Source of the DNA: an uncultured Dorea sp.
GTDB taxonomy: Bacteria > Bacillota > Clostridia > Lachnospirales > Lachnospiraceae
NCBI GenBank assembly: GCA_910578455.1
Contig: CAJTQA010000006.1
Span: 33,650-97,649, forward strand
DNA: 64,000 nucleotides
Direction: 5' to 3'
The notes below the pieces were generated by a model. It made no database searches and was not told where the DNA came from. It saw only the letters and a program-made list of their open reading frames with translations. Of the stretch, positions 39,906 through 49,902 are shown piece by piece. Within the stretch, counting starts at the first letter, position 1. Every line of letters begins with the position of its first letter. Position numbers and translations under genes: made by a program.

Positions 39906-42900
39906 ATGCGTGTGTTTGACTATGAGAATTTGAAGAATCCAGAGTATTTTCGGGATGGGAGGCTCGATGCCCATTCTGATCATAGATATTATGTCTCGGC
40001 GATGGATATGGAGCTGGGAACGGAGGAGTTTAAGGAGAGCCTTAACGGGCTTTGGAAGTTTCATTATGCCAGAAATCTTAAGGGGATAATACCGGGATTT
40101 GAAAAGACGGATTACTGCTGCAGGAGCTGGGACGACATCCATGTGCCGGCGCATATACAGATGGAAGGATATGATGTTCCGCAGTATGCCAATGTGCAGT
40201 ATCCGTGGGAGGGGCATGATGAGATCCGGCCGGGGGAGATCCCGGAGCATTTTAATCCGGTGGCAAGCTATGTGAAGTATTTTACCGTGCCGGATCGCAT
40301 GAAGGGAAAACGGCTTTTCATCTCCTTCCAGGGGGCGGAGAGCGGCCTGGCGCTGTGGCTTAACGGAGAGTTTGTAGGTTACGCGGAGGATTCCTTTACG
40401 CCGTCGGAGTTCGAGCTGACGGATTATGTTAAGTACGGGGAAAATAAGCTGGCGGCACAGGTATTTAAGTGGACTAGCGCAAGCTGGTGCGAAGATCAGG
40501 ACTTCTTCCGGTTTTCCGGCATTTACAGGGATGTCTATCTCTATACCGTGCCGGATATCCATGTGCGTGACATGAAGATAAGCGCGTGTCCGGATGAGGA
40601 GCTTAAGAACGGAGCGCTGGAGGTCCGGCTTGGGATGATGGCGGCAGAAAATGCGCGGGGCAGTGCAAGGTTCCAGCTCGTAGGGGACGGAAAAGTCATA
40701 TCCGAAGAGATCCTGGCGCTGGAGAAGGAAACAGTATGGAGCTGCACCGTAGAAAATCCGGCGCTTTGGAGCGCGGAGGAGCCGAATCTTTATGATCTGA
40801 CGGTTGAGATTTTTGATGCGGACGGGAATCTTCAGGAAATCATACCTGAAAAAGTAGGTTTCCGGCGGTTTGAGATGAAAAACCGTGTGATGACGCTGAA
40901 CGGGAAACGGATCGTGTTCAAGGGCGTGAACCGGCATGAATTCAGTTCTGTGAGCGGCCGCGCCGTGACAGAGGCAGAACTCAGAAAAGACCTTGAGGTG
41001 ATGAAACAGAATAATATCAATGCCATCCGCACCTGCCATTACTCGGATGCGTCGCTGATCTACAGGCTTTGCGATGAGTACGGCCTTTACATGATGGACG
41101 AGACAAACCTGGAATCCCACGGCTCCTGGGATCTGGCGGCGCTGACCGGAAATACGGAAGATGTTGTGCCGAACGACAGAAAAGAGTGGATGGCCCCTAT
41201 GCTTGACAGGGTGGAATCTGTTTACCAGAGGGATAAGAACCATCCGGCGGTACTGATCTGGTCCTGCGGGAACGAGTCTTACGGCGGGAAAGTGATCTAC
41301 GAGATGTCACAGCGTTTCAGAAAGCTTGACCCGAAACGTCTGGTTCATTATGAAGGAGTTTTCAATGACCGCAGGTACAACGATACAAGCGATATGGAGA
41401 GCCAGATGTATACGCCGGTGGAGAAGATTAAGGAATTTCTGGCAAAAGACAGGAGCAAGCCGTTCATCTGCTGCGAATATGCCCATGCCATGGGAAATTC
41501 CTGCGGGGCGATGCACAAATATACAGACCTGACCGATACGGATGAGCTTTATCAGGGAGGTTTTATCTGGGATTATATCGACCAGTCCATCGGGAAGAAG
41601 GACAGGTACGGCAAGACGTTCCAGGCTTACGGCGGTGATTTCGGCGAGCGTCCGGCTGACTACAGTTTCAGCGGAAACGGAATTGTGTACGGGGGAGACC
41701 GGGAGCCTTCTCCGAAGATGCAGGAAGTAAAGTTCAATTATCAGAACATCACGGCAGAGGTAAGCCGTACAGAAGTGAAGGTTATCAATAAAAACCTGTT
41801 TGTGGGCACAGGCTCTTTTGAGTGCCGTGTAAGCATTGCGAGGGATGGCAGTGTGATAAGGCGGACGATCCTTGAGACGGATGTAAAGCCTTTAGAGGAG
41901 AAGACTTACGGACTTCCCTTTGCGGAGGAGACGCTGCCGGGAGAGTATGCGGTTACGGTATCGTTCCATCTGAAAGAGGATAAGGTCTGGGCGAAGAAAG
42001 GGCATGAGGTGGCTTTCGGGCAGTTTGTGTACAGCGAAGAGATGGCATCCGCAGGCAGTGAGATATCTGAGGACGGCGCGAAAAAACCGGTCATAATAAG
42101 GAGCGCCCATAATATCGGCGTGAGGGGAGACCACTTTGAGGCGGTATTTTCAATGATGTACGGCGGGCTTGTGTCCTACAGGTTCGGCGGCAAAGAGATG
42201 CTTGAAACGATTCCGAAACCGAATTTCTGGCGCGCGCCGGTTGACAATGACCTTGGGAATCAGATGCCTGTCCGCTACAGCCAGTGGAAACTTGCTAGCA
42301 TGTACCTTTCCCACAGGCCGGAAGGGAAAGATCTGTTTGCGCTGTGCAGTCCGGAGATTGAGGAGAAGGAAAAAAGCGTCTCTGTAGGCTTCACCTATTT
42401 CATGCCGACCACGCCGAGGACAGAGTGCAAGGTAACTTATGAAGTATTTGGAGACGGACGCGTAAAGACGATCCTTTCCTATGACCCGGTAAAAGAGCTT
42501 GGGGATATGCCGGAGTTCGGGATGCTGTTCAAGTTCAGCGCGGACTATGACCATGTGCGCTGGTATGGGCTTGGGCCGGAGGAGACTTACGCTGACCGTA
42601 AAATGGGTGCGAAACTTGGAATCTACCAGAATCTTGTGAAGGATAATATGGCGGCTTACCTCGTTCCCCAGGAGTGCGGCAACAAAGAAGGAGTCAGGTA
42701 TGCAGAGATCACAGATGCGAAGGGCAGGGGAATCCGGTTTGCCATGGATTTGGAAAACGGGCCGGTAAGCTTTTCGGCGCTGCCTTATACTCCGCATGAG
42801 CTTGAGAATGCCGTGCATCCATTTGAGCTTCCGAACATCCACTATACAGTAGTCCGGGTAGCAAAAGGCCAGATGGGAGTTGCGGGAGACGACAGCTGGG

Positions 42901-42977
42901 GCTCGCTTACCCATCCGGAGTATCTGCTTGATGTCGGTGAAAAGATGGAATTTAGTTTCTGGTTCGCGGGGATTTAA
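39906..42977 (+). CDS. lacZ: Beta-galactosidase, GH2, LacZ type
   Basis: A 1023-residue enzyme with the full five-domain LacZ plan, including the C-terminal small-chain domain. The acid/base Glu457 lies in IWSCGNESYGG and the nucleophile Glu524 in ICCEYAHAMGN. There is no signal peptide, so it works in the cytoplasm on imported sugar. It starts at ATG 39906 behind AGGAGG, is divergent from the AraC gene, and is followed after 39 bases by the GH112 phosphorylase, which attacks galactosyl-hexosamine units. Confidence 0.95.
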   Translation: MRVFDYENLKNPEYFRDGRLDAHSDHRYYVSAMDMELGTEEFKESLNGLWKFHYARNLKGIIPGFEKTDYCCRSWDDIHVPAHIQMEGYDVPQYANVQYPWEGHDEIRPGEIPEHFNPVASYVKYFTVPDRMKGKRLFISFQGAESGLALWLNGEFVGYAEDSFTPSEFELTDYVKYGENKLAAQVFKWTSASWCEDQDFFRFSGIYRDVYLYTVPDIHVRDMKISACPDEELKNGALEVRLGMMAAENARGSARFQLVGDGKVISEEILALEKETVWSCTVENPALWSAEEPNLYDLTVEIFDADGNLQEIIPEKVGFRRFEMKNRVMTLNGKRIVFKGVNRHEFSSVSGRAVTEAELRKDLEVMKQNNINAIRTCHYSDASLIYRLCDEYGLYMMDETNLESHGSWDLAALTGNTEDVVPNDRKEWMAPMLDRVESVYQRDKNHPAVLIWSCGNESYGGKVIYEMSQRFRKLDPKRLVHYEGVFNDRRYNDTSDMESQMYTPVEKIKEFLAKDRSKPFICCEYAHAMGNSCGAMHKYTDLTDTDELYQGGFIWDYIDQSIGKKDRYGKTFQAYGGDFGERPADYSFSGNGIVYGGDREPSPKMQEVKFNYQNITAEVSRTEVKVINKNLFVGTGSFECRVSIARDGSVIRRTILETDVKPLEEKTYGLPFAEETLPGEYAVTVSFHLKEDKVWAKKGHEVAFGQFVYSEEMASAGSEISEDGAKKPVIIRSAHNIGVRGDHFEAVFSMMYGGLVSYRFGGKEMLETIPKPNFWRAPVDNDLGNQMPVRYSQWKLASMYLSHRPEGKDLFALCSPEIEEKEKSVSVGFTYFMPTTPRTECKVTYEVFGDGRVKTILSYDPVKELGDMPEFGMLFKFSADYDHVRWYGLGPEETYADRKMGAKLGIYQNLVKDNMAAYLVPQECGNKEGVRYAEITDAKGRGIRFAMDLENGPVSFSALPYTPHELENAVHPFELPNIHYTVVRVAKGQMGVAGDDSWGSLTHPEYLLDVGEKMEFSFWFAGI

Positions 42978-43016
42978 ACGGAAAGATAAGCATTTTTATG
43001 GTTGAGAGGAGAAAGT

Positions 43017-45188
43017 ATGAAGATGAGTGAGAAGATGACGGGGAGAGTTACGATTCCTACAGATGTTGACGTGGTAAGCGAGACTCTGGAGCTTGTGAAA
43101 CGCTGGGGCGCGGATGCGATCCGCGACTGCGACGGAACGGACTATCCGGAAGAGCTGCGGAATGTGGACGCAAAGGTTTATTCGACTTATTATACAACGA
43201 GAAAGGATAATGCATGGGCGAAGGCAAATCCGGACGAGATTCAGCAGATGTATATTATGACTCCTTTTTATACGGCGGTGGGGCATAAGCTCTGCATCCA
43301 TCTGATGAACCATTTATATCCGGATATGCTGGCGGTAAACAGCCGGGATGATATCCGCAGATGGTGGGAGGTCATTGACCGCACGACCGGAGAGGCCGTG
43401 CCGTGCGAAAACTGGAGCTACGATGAGGAGAGCGGGGATGTATGCATATCCCCGGCGGAAGAGTTCCATGATTACACGGTAAGTTTTCTGGCATATATTA
43501 TGTGGGATCCGGTTCACATGTACAATGCGGTGACGAATGACTGGAAAGGCGTGGAAAAACAGATTACTTTTGATGTGCGCCAGCCGAAGACGAAAGCTTT
43601 TTCCATGGAGAGGCTGAGAAAATACATTCAGGACAACCCGCATATAGATGTCATCCGGTTTACGACATTTTTCCATCAGTTCACGCTTATCTTTGATGAG
43701 CTTGCAAGGGAAAAATATGTGGACTGGTACGGCTACTCTGCATCGGTAAGCCCGTATATTTTAGAGCAGTTCGAGCGCGAGGCAGGCTATAAATTCCGCC
43801 CGGAATACATTATCGACCAGGGTTACATGAATAATACTTATCGGATTCCTTCTAAAGAATTTCTGGATTTCCAGGCTTTCCAGCGCAGGGAAGTTGCGAG
43901 GCTTGCAAAGGAGATGGCAGACATCACCCACGAGTGCGGGAAAGAGGCGATGATGTTCCTCGGCGACCACTGGATCGGCATGGAGCCTTTTATGGATGAA
44001 TTTAAGGAGATCGGTCTGGACGCAGTTGTGGGCAGCGTGGGGAACGGGGCGACATTGCGCCTGATCAGTGATATCGAAGGAGTAAGGTATACGGAAGGGC
44101 GTTTCCTGCCATACTTTTTCCCGGACACTTTCCACGAGGGAGGCGATCCGGTAAAGGAGGCAAAGATAAACTGGGTGACAGCAAGGCGGGCCATCCTCAG
44201 AAAGCCGATCGACCGGATCGGATATGGCGGATACCTGAAACTGGCGCTTAAGTTCCCGGAATTTATTGACTATGTGGAAAGCGTATGCGACGAGTTTCGG
44301 ACATTGTATGAGAATATCAAGGGAACGAAGGCATATTGCGTAAAGACGGTAGCGGTATTAAACAGCTGGGGGAAGATGCGCGCATGGGGCAACCACATGG
44401 TGCACCATGCAATCTATCACCAGAAGAATTACTCCTATGCGGGCATTATCGAGAGCTTGAGCGGCGCTCCTTTTGACGTGCGGTATATAAGTTTTGACGA
44501 TATCCGCGAGAATCCGTCCGTCCTGGATGAAATAGACGTAATCCTGAATGTGGGGGATGCGTATACTGCCTATTCCGGCGGGGAGAACTGGGCGGATGAA
44601 AAGATTCTGACGGCAGTGAAGAGATTTGTTTACCGCGGCGGCGGATTTATCGGCGTGGGAGAGCCGGCGGCGTGTCAGAGGGAAGGGCGTTTCTTCCAGC
44701 TGGCAAACGTTCTGGGTGTTGAGAAAGAAAGCGGGTTTACCTTGAATGTGGATAAGTATAACTGGGAGGAGCATGAGCATTTTATCACGGAAGACTGCAA
44801 AGGCAGAATTGATTTCGGGGAGGGAAAGAAAGATATCTTCGCCCTTGAAGGAACAGCCGTTATAAAAACGGAGGAAAAGAGCGTCCAGCTTGCGGCAAAG
44901 GAGTTTGGGGAAGGAAGAGGCGTATATATCAGCGGTCTTCCCTACAGCTTTGAGAACAGCAGGCTTTTATACCGGGCAATCCTTTGGTCTTGTGGCAGCG
45001 AGGGAGAGATTCTGCGGTGGTTTTCCAGCAATTATAACGCAGAAGTGCATGCTTATGTGGAGAACGGGAAATACTGTGTCGTGAACAACACTTATGAGCC
45101 TCAGTCAACGACTGTGTATAAGGGAGATGGAACAGGCTTTGACGTGGAGCTTAAAGCCAATGAAATTATCTGGTATAATATTGACTGA
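43017..45188 (+). CDS. gnpA: Galactosyl-N-acetylhexosamine phosphorylase, GH112
   Basis: A 723-residue enzyme of family GH112. These enzymes use phosphate to split galactosyl-beta-1,3-N-acetylhexosamine (lacto-N-biose, galacto-N-biose), and some related members split galactosyl-rhamnose, yielding galactose 1-phosphate. The N-terminus has GRVTIPTDVD and KRWGADAIRDCDGTDYPEE, then YWEVIDRTTGE-like WWEVIDRTTGEAVP and VSFLAYIMWDPVHMYNAVTND, all hallmarks of the family. ATG 43017 behind GAGAGGAG is the start. The kinase and uridylyl-transferase genes often found beside it are absent here. Confidence 0.93.
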   Translation: MKMSEKMTGRVTIPTDVDVVSETLELVKRWGADAIRDCDGTDYPEELRNVDAKVYSTYYTTRKDNAWAKANPDEIQQMYIMTPFYTAVGHKLCIHLMNHLYPDMLAVNSRDDIRRWWEVIDRTTGEAVPCENWSYDEESGDVCISPAEEFHDYTVSFLAYIMWDPVHMYNAVTNDWKGVEKQITFDVRQPKTKAFSMERLRKYIQDNPHIDVIRFTTFFHQFTLIFDELAREKYVDWYGYSASVSPYILEQFEREAGYKFRPEYIIDQGYMNNTYRIPSKEFLDFQAFQRREVARLAKEMADITHECGKEAMMFLGDHWIGMEPFMDEFKEIGLDAVVGSVGNGATLRLISDIEGVRYTEGRFLPYFFPDTFHEGGDPVKEAKINWVTARRAILRKPIDRIGYGGYLKLALKFPEFIDYVESVCDEFRTLYENIKGTKAYCVKTVAVLNSWGKMRAWGNHMVHHAIYHQKNYSYAGIIESLSGAPFDVRYISFDDIRENPSVLDEIDVILNVGDAYTAYSGGENWADEKILTAVKRFVYRGGGFIGVGEPAACQREGRFFQLANVLGVEKESGFTLNVDKYNWEEHEHFITEDCKGRIDFGEGKKDIFALEGTAVIKTEEKSVQLAAKEFGEGRGVYISGLPYSFENSRLLYRAILWSCGSEGEILRWFSSNYNAEVHAYVENGKYCVVNNTYEPQSTTVYKGDGTGFDVELKANEIIWYNID

Positions 45189-45236
45189 GCATTTCGCGTG
45201 AGTACAGGATGAGCCATCATATCCCAAATAAAATAA

Positions 45237-45273
45237 AAATCCCTCTGGCACGATTGCGCGGCCAGAGGGATTT
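45237..45273. terminator. Convergent terminator after GH112
   Basis: AAATCCCTCTGGC at 45237-45249 pairs with GCCAGAGGGATTT at 45261-45273 over 13 bases, followed by CTTGCTTTG, and by AAAA/TTTT on the other strand. It separates the rightward GH2-GH112 operon from the leftward chemoreceptor gene. Confidence 0.75.
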
Positions 45274-45292
45274 CTTGCTTTGTTAATCTGAG

Positions 45293-47308
45293 CTACCGGT
45301 CTCTTAAATGGAACCTTGATACAAGGTCTCTCAGCATATTTGCCTGGCCGGAGAGCTGTTCGCTGGCAGCGGCGCTCTTTTCTGCCGTAGCCATATTGGA
45401 CTGCACCACGTTGGATATCTGGTCGATTCCGCCGATAACAGCTTCCGTGGCATCTGCCTGCTGTGCGGAGTAATGTGCGATACCATCAATCAGCTTAGTT
45501 ACCTGCTCAGCCAGTTCTACAACTTCCATCAGGGATGCGGCGGTATCATCGGCAAGGTGCATTCCTTCTTCTACAGCCTCTACGGTCTGGTCGATCAGGA
45601 CGGTTGTATTCTTTGCGGCTTCAGAAGACTTTCCGGCAAGGTTGCGGACTTCATCTGCTACTACGGCAAAACCTTTTCCCGCAGCTCCTGCCCGGGCTGC
45701 CTCCACTGCGGCGTTCAGGGCGAGGATGTTGGTCTGGAATGCGATATCCTCAATAGTCTTGATGATGTTGTGGATTTCCGAGGACTTGCCGCTGATTCTC
45801 TGAATCGCCGCATTCATCTGCTGCATCTTGTCATTGCTTTCTAAGAGCTTGCTGCCTGCCTGCTGTGCGATGTCATTGGCTTTCTTAGCGCCGGAGGCAG
45901 TTTTTTGTATTCCGTCAGATACTTCGCTGATATGGGTAGCCAAAAGGTCTACCGCGCTGGTCTGCTGCGAGGAGCCCTGGGAGAGAATCTGCGCGCCGTC
46001 GGAGACATAGCCGGAACCTTCTGCAACCTCTCCGGCAGCCTGGTTAATCTGGCTCATGGTGCCGTTCAGCGACAGGGATATCTTCTCAAGAGACTCACGG
46101 ATCTTTGCAAATTCGCCCACATAATCATGTGAGAGCGTAAATGCAAGATTGCCCTGGGCGATTTCCTGCAGTTTTTCGGAAACCTCGTCAATATAGTCTA
46201 CATAATCCCGGAGGCGTACAACGGTGCGCCCGAAGTTTTCTGCCAGCTCCCCGAGCTCGTCGTTTGAGGAGTGGCGGATGGTCTGGTTCAGCTCTCCCTC
46301 CGCAATCTTGGCGGCAACGTTGTTAAGCTCTGCCACAGGCCTTCCGATGATTCTTCTTACTAGAATGATAATCAGAAAGACCGCGATGATGACTGCGATT
46401 ACGGATACAGCCGCCATAATGCCTGTCAGCGTCTTTAAGTCGCTTAAGACTTCATCCCTGGAAACATATGCAACTGCTTTCCAGTCGCTGCCCGGAACCT
46501 CTGCCACCTGTACATAGGTGTCATCATTATAAAGGGTTAATCCTGATGTGCCGCTATGTATCTGTTCTGCTGCATATGCATACATGTCTCCGTTGAATTC
46601 GCTCAGGGTTTTTCCGGTAATCTCTTTGTCGCGGTGGCCGATAATGGTATCTGTCCGTGTGTCAACAAGGAAGATGCCGCCGGTCTTCTCCAGCTTGATA
46701 TCCTGCACGATGTTTGATATGGAATCCAGATATACGTCGGCAGCTACAACTCCGCGCGGTTTTCCGCCAGAGCCTTTCAACGCGCCGGAGGCTCCTACCA
46801 CATAGGACTGGCTGTCTTCATCAAAATACACGTCTCCCAAGATAAAGCGCTCCGATTCGATTCCGTTCTGATACCAGGATTTTTCCAAGGCATTGAAATC
46901 AGGGCCTGGAACAAATGACGCATGATACAGGGAACCGTCCTTTAGCGCCACATAGATTCCCGCCGGGTATGCGTCGTTCTGGTCTACCGTATGTTTGACA
47001 TAGTCCTTTATCTCCGGAATGTCCATATTTTCATATTCAATGGTATCTTTCTGGGTTTCAAGCATGGTCACGGTCTTATTTATCCATGCGCTTGTTTCCT
47101 GGATTGTTTTGTCGGTAGTCTCTGTAAGAAGTTTTTCGCTTTTTTCCAGCAGCGCGCTGGATACGCGGTTATACACGACTAAAAGAAGAACCGCCACCAT
47201 AACGGCAATGGTTAAGATGATCGTGCCGGTCAACTTTTGCGTGATTCCCCGTTTTCCCGCTTTCTTTTTAAACGGGGCTTTTTCTTTTGCCTGTTTCTTT
47301 TCCCTCAT
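45293..47308 (-). CDS. Methyl-accepting chemotaxis protein
   Basis: A 671-residue receptor. Lys-rich cytosolic N-terminus, membrane helix 1 at about 26-48, a Cache-type extracellular sensor (about 55-290, with GIYVALKDGSLYHAS), membrane helix 2 at 295-318, HAMP domain, and a long signalling hairpin with the conserved tip IAFQTNILALNAAVEAARAG. ATG 47308 follows AAAGGAG. The cell-wall hydrolase gene is 26 bases upstream. No flagellar or Che genes are in the window; the ligand is unknown. Confidence 0.94.
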   Translation of the reverse strand: MREKKQAKEKAPFKKKAGKRGITQKLTGTIILTIAVMVAVLLLVVYNRVSSALLEKSEKLLTETTDKTIQETSAWINKTVTMLETQKDTIEYENMDIPEIKDYVKHTVDQNDAYPAGIYVALKDGSLYHASFVPGPDFNALEKSWYQNGIESERFILGDVYFDEDSQSYVVGASGALKGSGGKPRGVVAADVYLDSISNIVQDIKLEKTGGIFLVDTRTDTIIGHRDKEITGKTLSEFNGDMYAYAAEQIHSGTSGLTLYNDDTYVQVAEVPGSDWKAVAYVSRDEVLSDLKTLTGIMAAVSVIAVIIAVFLIIILVRRIIGRPVAELNNVAAKIAEGELNQTIRHSSNDELGELAENFGRTVVRLRDYVDYIDEVSEKLQEIAQGNLAFTLSHDYVGEFAKIRESLEKISLSLNGTMSQINQAAGEVAEGSGYVSDGAQILSQGSSQQTSAVDLLATHISEVSDGIQKTASGAKKANDIAQQAGSKLLESNDKMQQMNAAIQRISGKSSEIHNIIKTIEDIAFQTNILALNAAVEAARAGAAGKGFAVVADEVRNLAGKSSEAAKNTTVLIDQTVEAVEEGMHLADDTAASLMEVVELAEQVTKLIDGIAHYSAQQADATEAVIGGIDQISNVVQSNMATAEKSAAASEQLSGQANMLRDLVSRFHLRDR

Positions 47309-47334
47309 ATTTCGCTCTCCTTTATTAATTTTGA

Positions 47335-48321
47335 TTACCAGAAGACATTGTCTCCTACATTGATACCGGAATGCCCTGTGTAAGATGCCCAGAAGAAGAG
47401 GCACTTTTTAACCTTTTGGTTACGTTCGCCGCCAAGCACCGCTTTTGCGGCTTTATAGGCTGAAGGCATGGGCCCGTTTTGCAGCACTTTGTCCAATTTC
47501 CCGGATCTGACAGGAGAAAACTGGCCGGGCTGATAGATCACCTCTTTTATGGTGTTGGGGAATTTTGCGCTGCCGACGCGGTTCATGATGACTGTGCCGA
47601 CGGCGATCATGCCCTCGTAGCTGATGCCGGCCTCACATTCCAGAATCGCCGCCATCAGGGCGATTGTTTCGGAATCTGCATTTTTCGCCTCTTTCACTGC
47701 TGCCTCGGCTGCCTGCGCTTCTTTCAGCTGGTTGGTATAGTCCTCAAGCGCCCCTGAGGTTTCGGAAAGCCGGGAGGTCAGCTCTTTTTTCTGTTTTTTA
47801 AGCCTGGTTTCCAGTTTTGACAGCTCTTCTTTCTGCCGGTTCAGCTCATCCTGCTTTTTTTCGACATTCGCACAGATATCCTGGAATTCCGTCAGCATAT
47901 CCCGGTCATAGTCGCTGATCTGAGTCACGTATTCAGCATTATTCAAAAAGTCTGCCATGCTCTCGGATGACAGCAGAATTTGCAGGAGGGACAGATTTCC
48001 TCCCTCGTACATGAATTTAATACGTTCTTTCATGGCATTGTAGTGCTTTTCTTCATTCAGCCTGGCAGCGGCAAGCTCAAGTTCGGCAGTTTCCAGTTCG
48101 TCTGCCTTTGTCTTAAGCTCTGCGGCCGTGTCCTCAAGCTCGGTGCCCAGGGAGTCCAGTTCTCCGGTTATGGTATCAACGTCATCTTGCAGTTCAGTAG
48201 TTCTTTTTTCAAGCTCTGAAGATGCAGGTGTGGCATACGAAAGACTCCCGGATGAGAGAAACGTGCATGTACATAAAAATATAGCTGAGATTTTTCGTAT
48301 GCAGTGATATCTTTTTAACAT
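47335..48321 (-). CDS. Secreted cell-wall hydrolase with coiled coil, SleB-like
   Basis: A 328-residue exported protein. Signal peptide (about 1-30), a long coiled coil (about 34-215, similar to the regulatory coiled coils of EnvC/PcsB-type proteins), then a C-terminal SleB-like hydrolase domain with the likely catalytic glutamate in AAILECEAG and the YQPGQFSPVRSGKL segment. It should cut peptidoglycan outside the cell. It precedes the chemoreceptor gene by 26 bases, so both are probably one transcript. Confidence 0.88.
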   Translation of the reverse strand: MLKRYHCIRKISAIFLCTCTFLSSGSLSYATPASSELEKRTTELQDDVDTITGELDSLGTELEDTAAELKTKADELETAELELAAARLNEEKHYNAMKERIKFMYEGGNLSLLQILLSSESMADFLNNAEYVTQISDYDRDMLTEFQDICANVEKKQDELNRQKEELSKLETRLKKQKKELTSRLSETSGALEDYTNQLKEAQAAEAAVKEAKNADSETIALMAAILECEAGISYEGMIAVGTVIMNRVGSAKFPNTIKEVIYQPGQFSPVRSGKLDKVLQNGPMPSAYKAAKAVLGGERNQKVKKCLFFWASYTGHSGINVGDNVFW

Positions 48322-48454
48322 ACAAATATCCTTTCTGGTGTTTATTGGGTATATTACCCATTCCAGTATACCTTACGTTGCAGAATAAAGCAATTTTTGA
48401 TAGAATATTTAAGAAATAGATAATAAATTACATTTGAAAGGATTGTTTTGATTT

Positions 48455-49039
48455 ATGAAAAAGTATGAAGAAGAACGTTATCTTTACGAAAATATAAAGG
48501 GGAAGATATACCCGTGGGTTAAGAATGAGATGAAAGACAGCCATGCGCTGAACGGCAAGCATATGTCGGAGAATACGGCGGCGGTTTCTTTTGTGGGGGA
48601 TATGAAGATCGTGTTTGCCATTAAGAGGGACGGGGATAATTATGAAGTGCTGCAGGACAATATGCTTTCACCGGATGCGGATATTGAGGGCATCTTCCAT
48701 ACAGCCTGCGAGAATCTTGTGAGAGATGTGGAATTTGTGATTGGAAATACGTGGTACGGAGCATACTGCATCATCGCAGACGGCATACATGAGGCGAGCT
48801 CGGTATGCTTTAGGCATATTTGGAATGTGTGTTCAGATAAGCTGGAGGACGACCTTGTTATTATGGTTCCTTCTAAGGATACGGTGCTGTTTGCGCCGGC
48901 AGGCCAGGAAAAGGTCGTAGAGGAGATGCTGGAGCATGGGAACAGGGCTTATGATGCCGGGCCGGACAGCATCACGGACATGCTGTTTTTATTTTCAAAA
49001 GCCGGAAGGGAGCTTAAAGTATATGAAACGAAGAATTAA
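48455..49039 (+). CDS. Uncharacterised cytosolic protein
   Basis: A 194-residue, acidic, soluble protein. It has no signal or membrane segment; segments such as KDTVLFAPAGQEKVVEEMLE are like those in DUF1444/DUF5688-type proteins but I cannot place it firmly. It starts at ATG 48455 after GAAAGGAT. The HAD phosphatase gene overlaps its end by 17 bases. Confidence 0.6.
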   Translation: MKKYEEERYLYENIKGKIYPWVKNEMKDSHALNGKHMSENTAAVSFVGDMKIVFAIKRDGDNYEVLQDNMLSPDADIEGIFHTACENLVRDVEFVIGNTWYGAYCIIADGIHEASSVCFRHIWNVCSDKLEDDLVIMVPSKDTVLFAPAGQEKVVEEMLEHGNRAYDAGPDSITDMLFLFSKAGRELKVYETKN

Positions 49040-49841
49040 GATGATTGGTTTTGACCTTGACGGAACCTTGCTGACAACTGACAAAAGGCTGACGGAGCAT
49101 ACCCGGCAGGTGCTTGAGAGAGCAATCAGAAAAGGCATTACAGTGCTTGCGGTTACAGGCAGGCCCCTCAAAGGAGTTCCCCATGAGATATGCAGCTTTG
49201 AGGGCATGAGATATCTGATCACGTCAAATGGGGCTAGAATCCTAAAAGACGGCAGGACGATTAAAGAAAATCTTCTGCCTGTGGAAAAGGCAAGAAAAAT
49301 CTTGGATATTTTTGAGGATTATGATACACTACGAGATATATACTATGACGGGCAGGGATATATGCCGAGAAGGTTTATAGAAAATGTGGCGGATTATGTC
49401 ACATCACCCGAGACGGCGCGTTACATTGCTACAACCCGAATTCCGATCGATGACCTTCGGGCGAAATTAGATGAGGAAAACAGGAGCCTTGACAAGATAC
49501 AGGCGCTTTTCCGGAACGGGGAAGAAAAACAGGAAGCCTGGGGAAGGCTCATGTCGCTTGGAGGGCTGGAGGTCACGGGAGCGCTTGACACAAATATAGA
49601 AGTAAATGCAGGCGGGGTCCATAAGGGAGCCGCGCTCTGCTGGCTGGCGGAGAGGCTTGGGATAGCGAGAGAAGAAATCCTGGCATTCGGCGATGGCTCC
49701 AATGACCTGAAGATGATAATAGACGCGGGAACCGGGGTCGCTATGGCGAATGCCATACCGGAGGTTTTGGAGGCGGCGGATATAACGGCTGCATCCAATG
49801 ATGAGGACGGGGTTGCCAGGGTGATAGAAGAATTCCTGTAA
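49023..49841 (+). CDS. Cof-type HAD phosphatase
   Basis: A 272-residue cytosolic phosphatase of the haloacid dehalogenase superfamily, type IIB. Motif I is FDLDGTL (residues 10-16), motif II the TGR loop (VTGRPL), and motif III/IV is FGDGSNDLKMI near the C-terminus. Cof enzymes act on sugar phosphates, flavin phosphates or PLP. The start at ATG 49023 is inside the preceding gene; GGGAG is just upstream. Confidence 0.9.
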   Translation: MKRRIKMIGFDLDGTLLTTDKRLTEHTRQVLERAIRKGITVLAVTGRPLKGVPHEICSFEGMRYLITSNGARILKDGRTIKENLLPVEKARKILDIFEDYDTLRDIYYDGQGYMPRRFIENVADYVTSPETARYIATTRIPIDDLRAKLDEENRSLDKIQALFRNGEEKQEAWGRLMSLGGLEVTGALDTNIEVNAGGVHKGAALCWLAERLGIAREEILAFGDGSNDLKMIIDAGTGVAMANAIPEVLEAADITAASNDEDGVARVIEEFL

Positions 49842-49902
49842 TGCGCCTGAAATAAAGAAAATATACATATTAAGAGACGGGAGTTAAGAAAGGAAGAAAG
49901 AT

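Noticed and set aside
39864..41243. A 459-codon open frame on the minus strand
   Set aside because: It lies wholly opposite the GH2 beta-galactosidase, which has clear catalytic motifs. The minus-strand translation is rich in His, Arg and Leu without any recognisable motif or ribosome site.
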